Assembly: GCA_023512835.1 (NCBI GenBank)
Contig: CM042089.1
Location: 11,609,759 to 11,673,758 of the forward strand
DNA from: Taxillus chinensis
Lineage: Eukaryota; Streptophyta; Magnoliopsida; Santalales; Loranthaceae
Direction: 5' to 3'
DNA length: 64,000 bases
Below, piece after piece: positions 55,476 through 64,000 of this stretch (its first letter is position 1; each line of letters opens with the position of its first letter). A program made the position numbers and the translations under genes. The notes below the pieces were generated by a model that made no database searches, was not told the DNA's origin, and was given only the letters and a program-made list of their open reading frames with translations.

Positions 55476-56735
55476 TTTATTATTAAGTTCACGATTAGCG
55501 ACGTGTTTCCACCCTTAATTGGGTCAACATATTTAAACACCAAAAGTACTCCATCAATTCTTCTATATGAATTATCCTAAAGCTTTTTGTTGTGTACCAA
55601 TTATGCTTCCCACACTGACCCTACTTTAACTATTATGAACGCTAATAAGATTTGAAGAAAATAAAAGTTTGTTTAAACTTTTGCTACTAAGGACATTTGT
55701 CCTACATACAAACTTTTCAAAGATATTTAAATAAAACTAAGTGTGGAATCAATTAGGAGAAGTGATGGCCCTATACTCACAATCCTTCAAAGAAAAATTA
55801 TTCATCAGAACTTATTATTCTTACATTAAAAAAAAATTTGACCAAACTAAAATAAGTGAAAACTTTATTTCTAATATAGTTATCAATTTTGGACGAGGAT
55901 AATTAATCTTTTCCCGAACAAACTCTTAAATTGAACTCTTGAATGTAAATTATATATTAGGTGATCTAATCACATTTCAAATACATTAGGTGATCCAATC
56001 ACAACTCTTGAACCATTAATGCTCCCAATAGTTTAGGCATATAAGTCCAGATGAAATAAGTGATGACAAAAACTACTAATTAAAATTCATTTATAAATCT
56101 CTCTCTCTATATATCTATAATTATATATATAATATGAAATAATGCATATGTTCAATTAAAAGTCAAAGCCCGACCTCGAATTAGGTAAATTAAAGTTGAT
56201 ATGATTGGAGAATTTGGTAATGAATCATCAAAACATTACCATAAAAAAGCACGGCGAAGGAGAACAAAAGAGATGGACATTTTCTTCTTTTATGCAAATT
56301 TCAAATTAGAAGGGAAAAAAAAAAGTTCAAGCTGCTGTTATCACTGAACAACGTCTGAAGGTGAAATTAATTACACAGGAAATGAATACGAGGGGTATTC
56401 TCCCAAAGCAAATTTGGGAATATGACAGAAGCGTAGAGAGAAACACGTGTCAGATTCAAAGAATTGAAATATATATACCAGTAAATTACTTTACAGATAC
56501 CAATGATCTAACGGCATCATCACGGGTCATGGCCTACCACCACCTCCAAGACCCACTCATTTTTGGGGGGGCCTGGCCTTCTCAAACTTCGTCTGAACAA
56601 ATAGCCGAATGCACAGAGCAGTGAAAAATACACGAATGTGACTTCCTTGGTCGGCAAGGCACTTTTAGTCCTGTTAGGCAGGAAAAGGAATAGGACAATT
56701 GCAGCGGGAAATGAATGGTATTGAAGGACGGATTA
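55476..56735. other. Intergenic DNA, NDR kinase 3' side
   Basis: AT-rich, no gene recognised. The last few hundred bases before 56736 probably include the NDR kinase 3' UTR. Confidence 0.45.
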
Positions 56736-63093
<6,358 letters not shown>

Positions 63094-63454
63094 CTGGAGT
63101 AAACATAAACCACAAATTACTTCTAAGTGATACACATTAGGGAGAACAAATGATAAAGCTCTCAGCGGCTGGTAATTTCTTATCGAGGTTAACAGTATAA
63201 AGTGTGATTTTAAATTTTCATTCTTTATTAATTGCAGTTGTTCATACATTAAGCAAAGAATGGTCTCCAGTTGCAGGTGTAACAATAATTACTGTAGCAG
63301 CGCCAATGTTGATGTCACGGATGTTATGCATCCAGACAATGCTAAGCATAGAAATGACAACAAATGTTAATGGTATGTCATCATGCTTGATCAAGACACA
63401 AGGCTAGCAGTAATCTACAGTTAAACTGAAGACAGTGAAAGGAATAAGTGCCAC

Positions 63455-64000
63455 TAACTCTGTTCTAAAAAATGCCACCTAGGCAAAATCGGGACCCCAA
63501 CTGTCCTGATTAGGGGAAAAAATGGCCTTAGACCTGGACTGCCTAGCTGGCTACCCAGATCCCTTTAGCATTAGTTTTTTGAAAAAAAAACAAATAAATT
63601 AAAACAACCAAGATGTAAAACAGAAAATAAAGAAGAGGACATTGTATTTGAAGATACCAATGAGAATAGGGCCTTTGAGATGGAAGGTGAAGGTGATGGT
63701 GATGAGATGATGAGTGGCATGAGAGGGTGATTGAGATTTTGAGATTTAAAATTTATTATGTTAAACCATATATTTATTGCATTTTTTTGTTAATTGTGTA
63801 ATTTTAATGAACATTTTTTAAATATTATATTTAAAACATATGTTTGTAACTTTAATTTATTGAAGTTATGTTATATTTGTCGTAGCTTTGTGTTAGTATT
63901 TCATTACTTCTTAAAAATATTTTAAAAATATATGAAAACCACTTTAAACCGCCTAGATCTGCTTAGTCCGCATAGGTGCTAGACGGTCCTTAACAACCCT
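63455..64000. mobile_element. hAT-like remnant running to the right window edge, in the NDR 5' intron
   Basis: A CTAAAAAATGCCACCTAGGC-like left portion and CCGCCTAGATCTGCTTAG / GGTGCTAGACGGTCCTTAAC at the far right recall the subterminal repeats of plant hAT derivatives. The interior is AT-rich, with a Glu/Gly-rich fragment (63640-63730) as in the tail of such transposases. The right end is not visible. Confidence 0.45.

Overview
This is a 64 kb piece of a plant (angiosperm) nuclear chromosome. It carries spliced genes of plant-typical families, AT-rich intergenic DNA and abundant plant transposon debris. The species cannot be named from the sequence. Six genes are supported and all lie on the minus strand: a COP1-interacting protein 7 (CIP7)-like gene running off the left edge (1-5651), a C2H2 zinc-finger gene with an EAR-type C-terminus (19847-20578), LSM7 (35760 to about 38161), a casein kinase 1-like kinase with 14 exons (40951-48485), an intronless DYW-type PPR gene (52600-54774), and an NDR/tricorner-type AGC kinase whose 5' exon(s) lie beyond the right edge (56736 to beyond 63093). 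Splice sites were read by hand. Every junction listed keeps phase and follows GT-AG.

The 7.9-34.1 kb interval is mostly layered transposons. Several are delimited exactly by target-site duplications (TSDs): a Tourist-like MITE (7969-8354); a 4.8 kb TIR-bounded composite (8450-13230) holding a hAT-like MITE (8702-9290), organelle-like group II intron sequence, and a 1620 bp solo LTR (10305-11924); a related 1851 bp solo LTR (14435-16285); and a TRIM retrotransposon (16955-18861) whose left LTR is split by a later insertion. A second TRIM, minus strand and truncated (about 32998-33527), sits inside another TIR pair. Further MITEs lie in an LSM7 intron (36571-36953) and upstream of the PPR gene (54888-55110). 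The latter has its empty site preserved in a neighbouring tandem duplicate. A decayed hAT transposase fills CK1 intron 6 (about 43904-46394), and hAT-like remnants lie in two NDR kinase introns.

A stretch of almost pure G and T runs (about 29893-30545) and a poly-T block (50529-50640) look like sequencing or assembly trouble rather than biology. Outside the six genes I see no convincing further protein-coding gene, no tRNA or rRNA gene and no CRISPR array. The genes are ordinary housekeeping, signalling and organelle-RNA genes with no sign of operating as a cluster. I found no clearly new biological system; the most informative content is the transposon stratigraphy.
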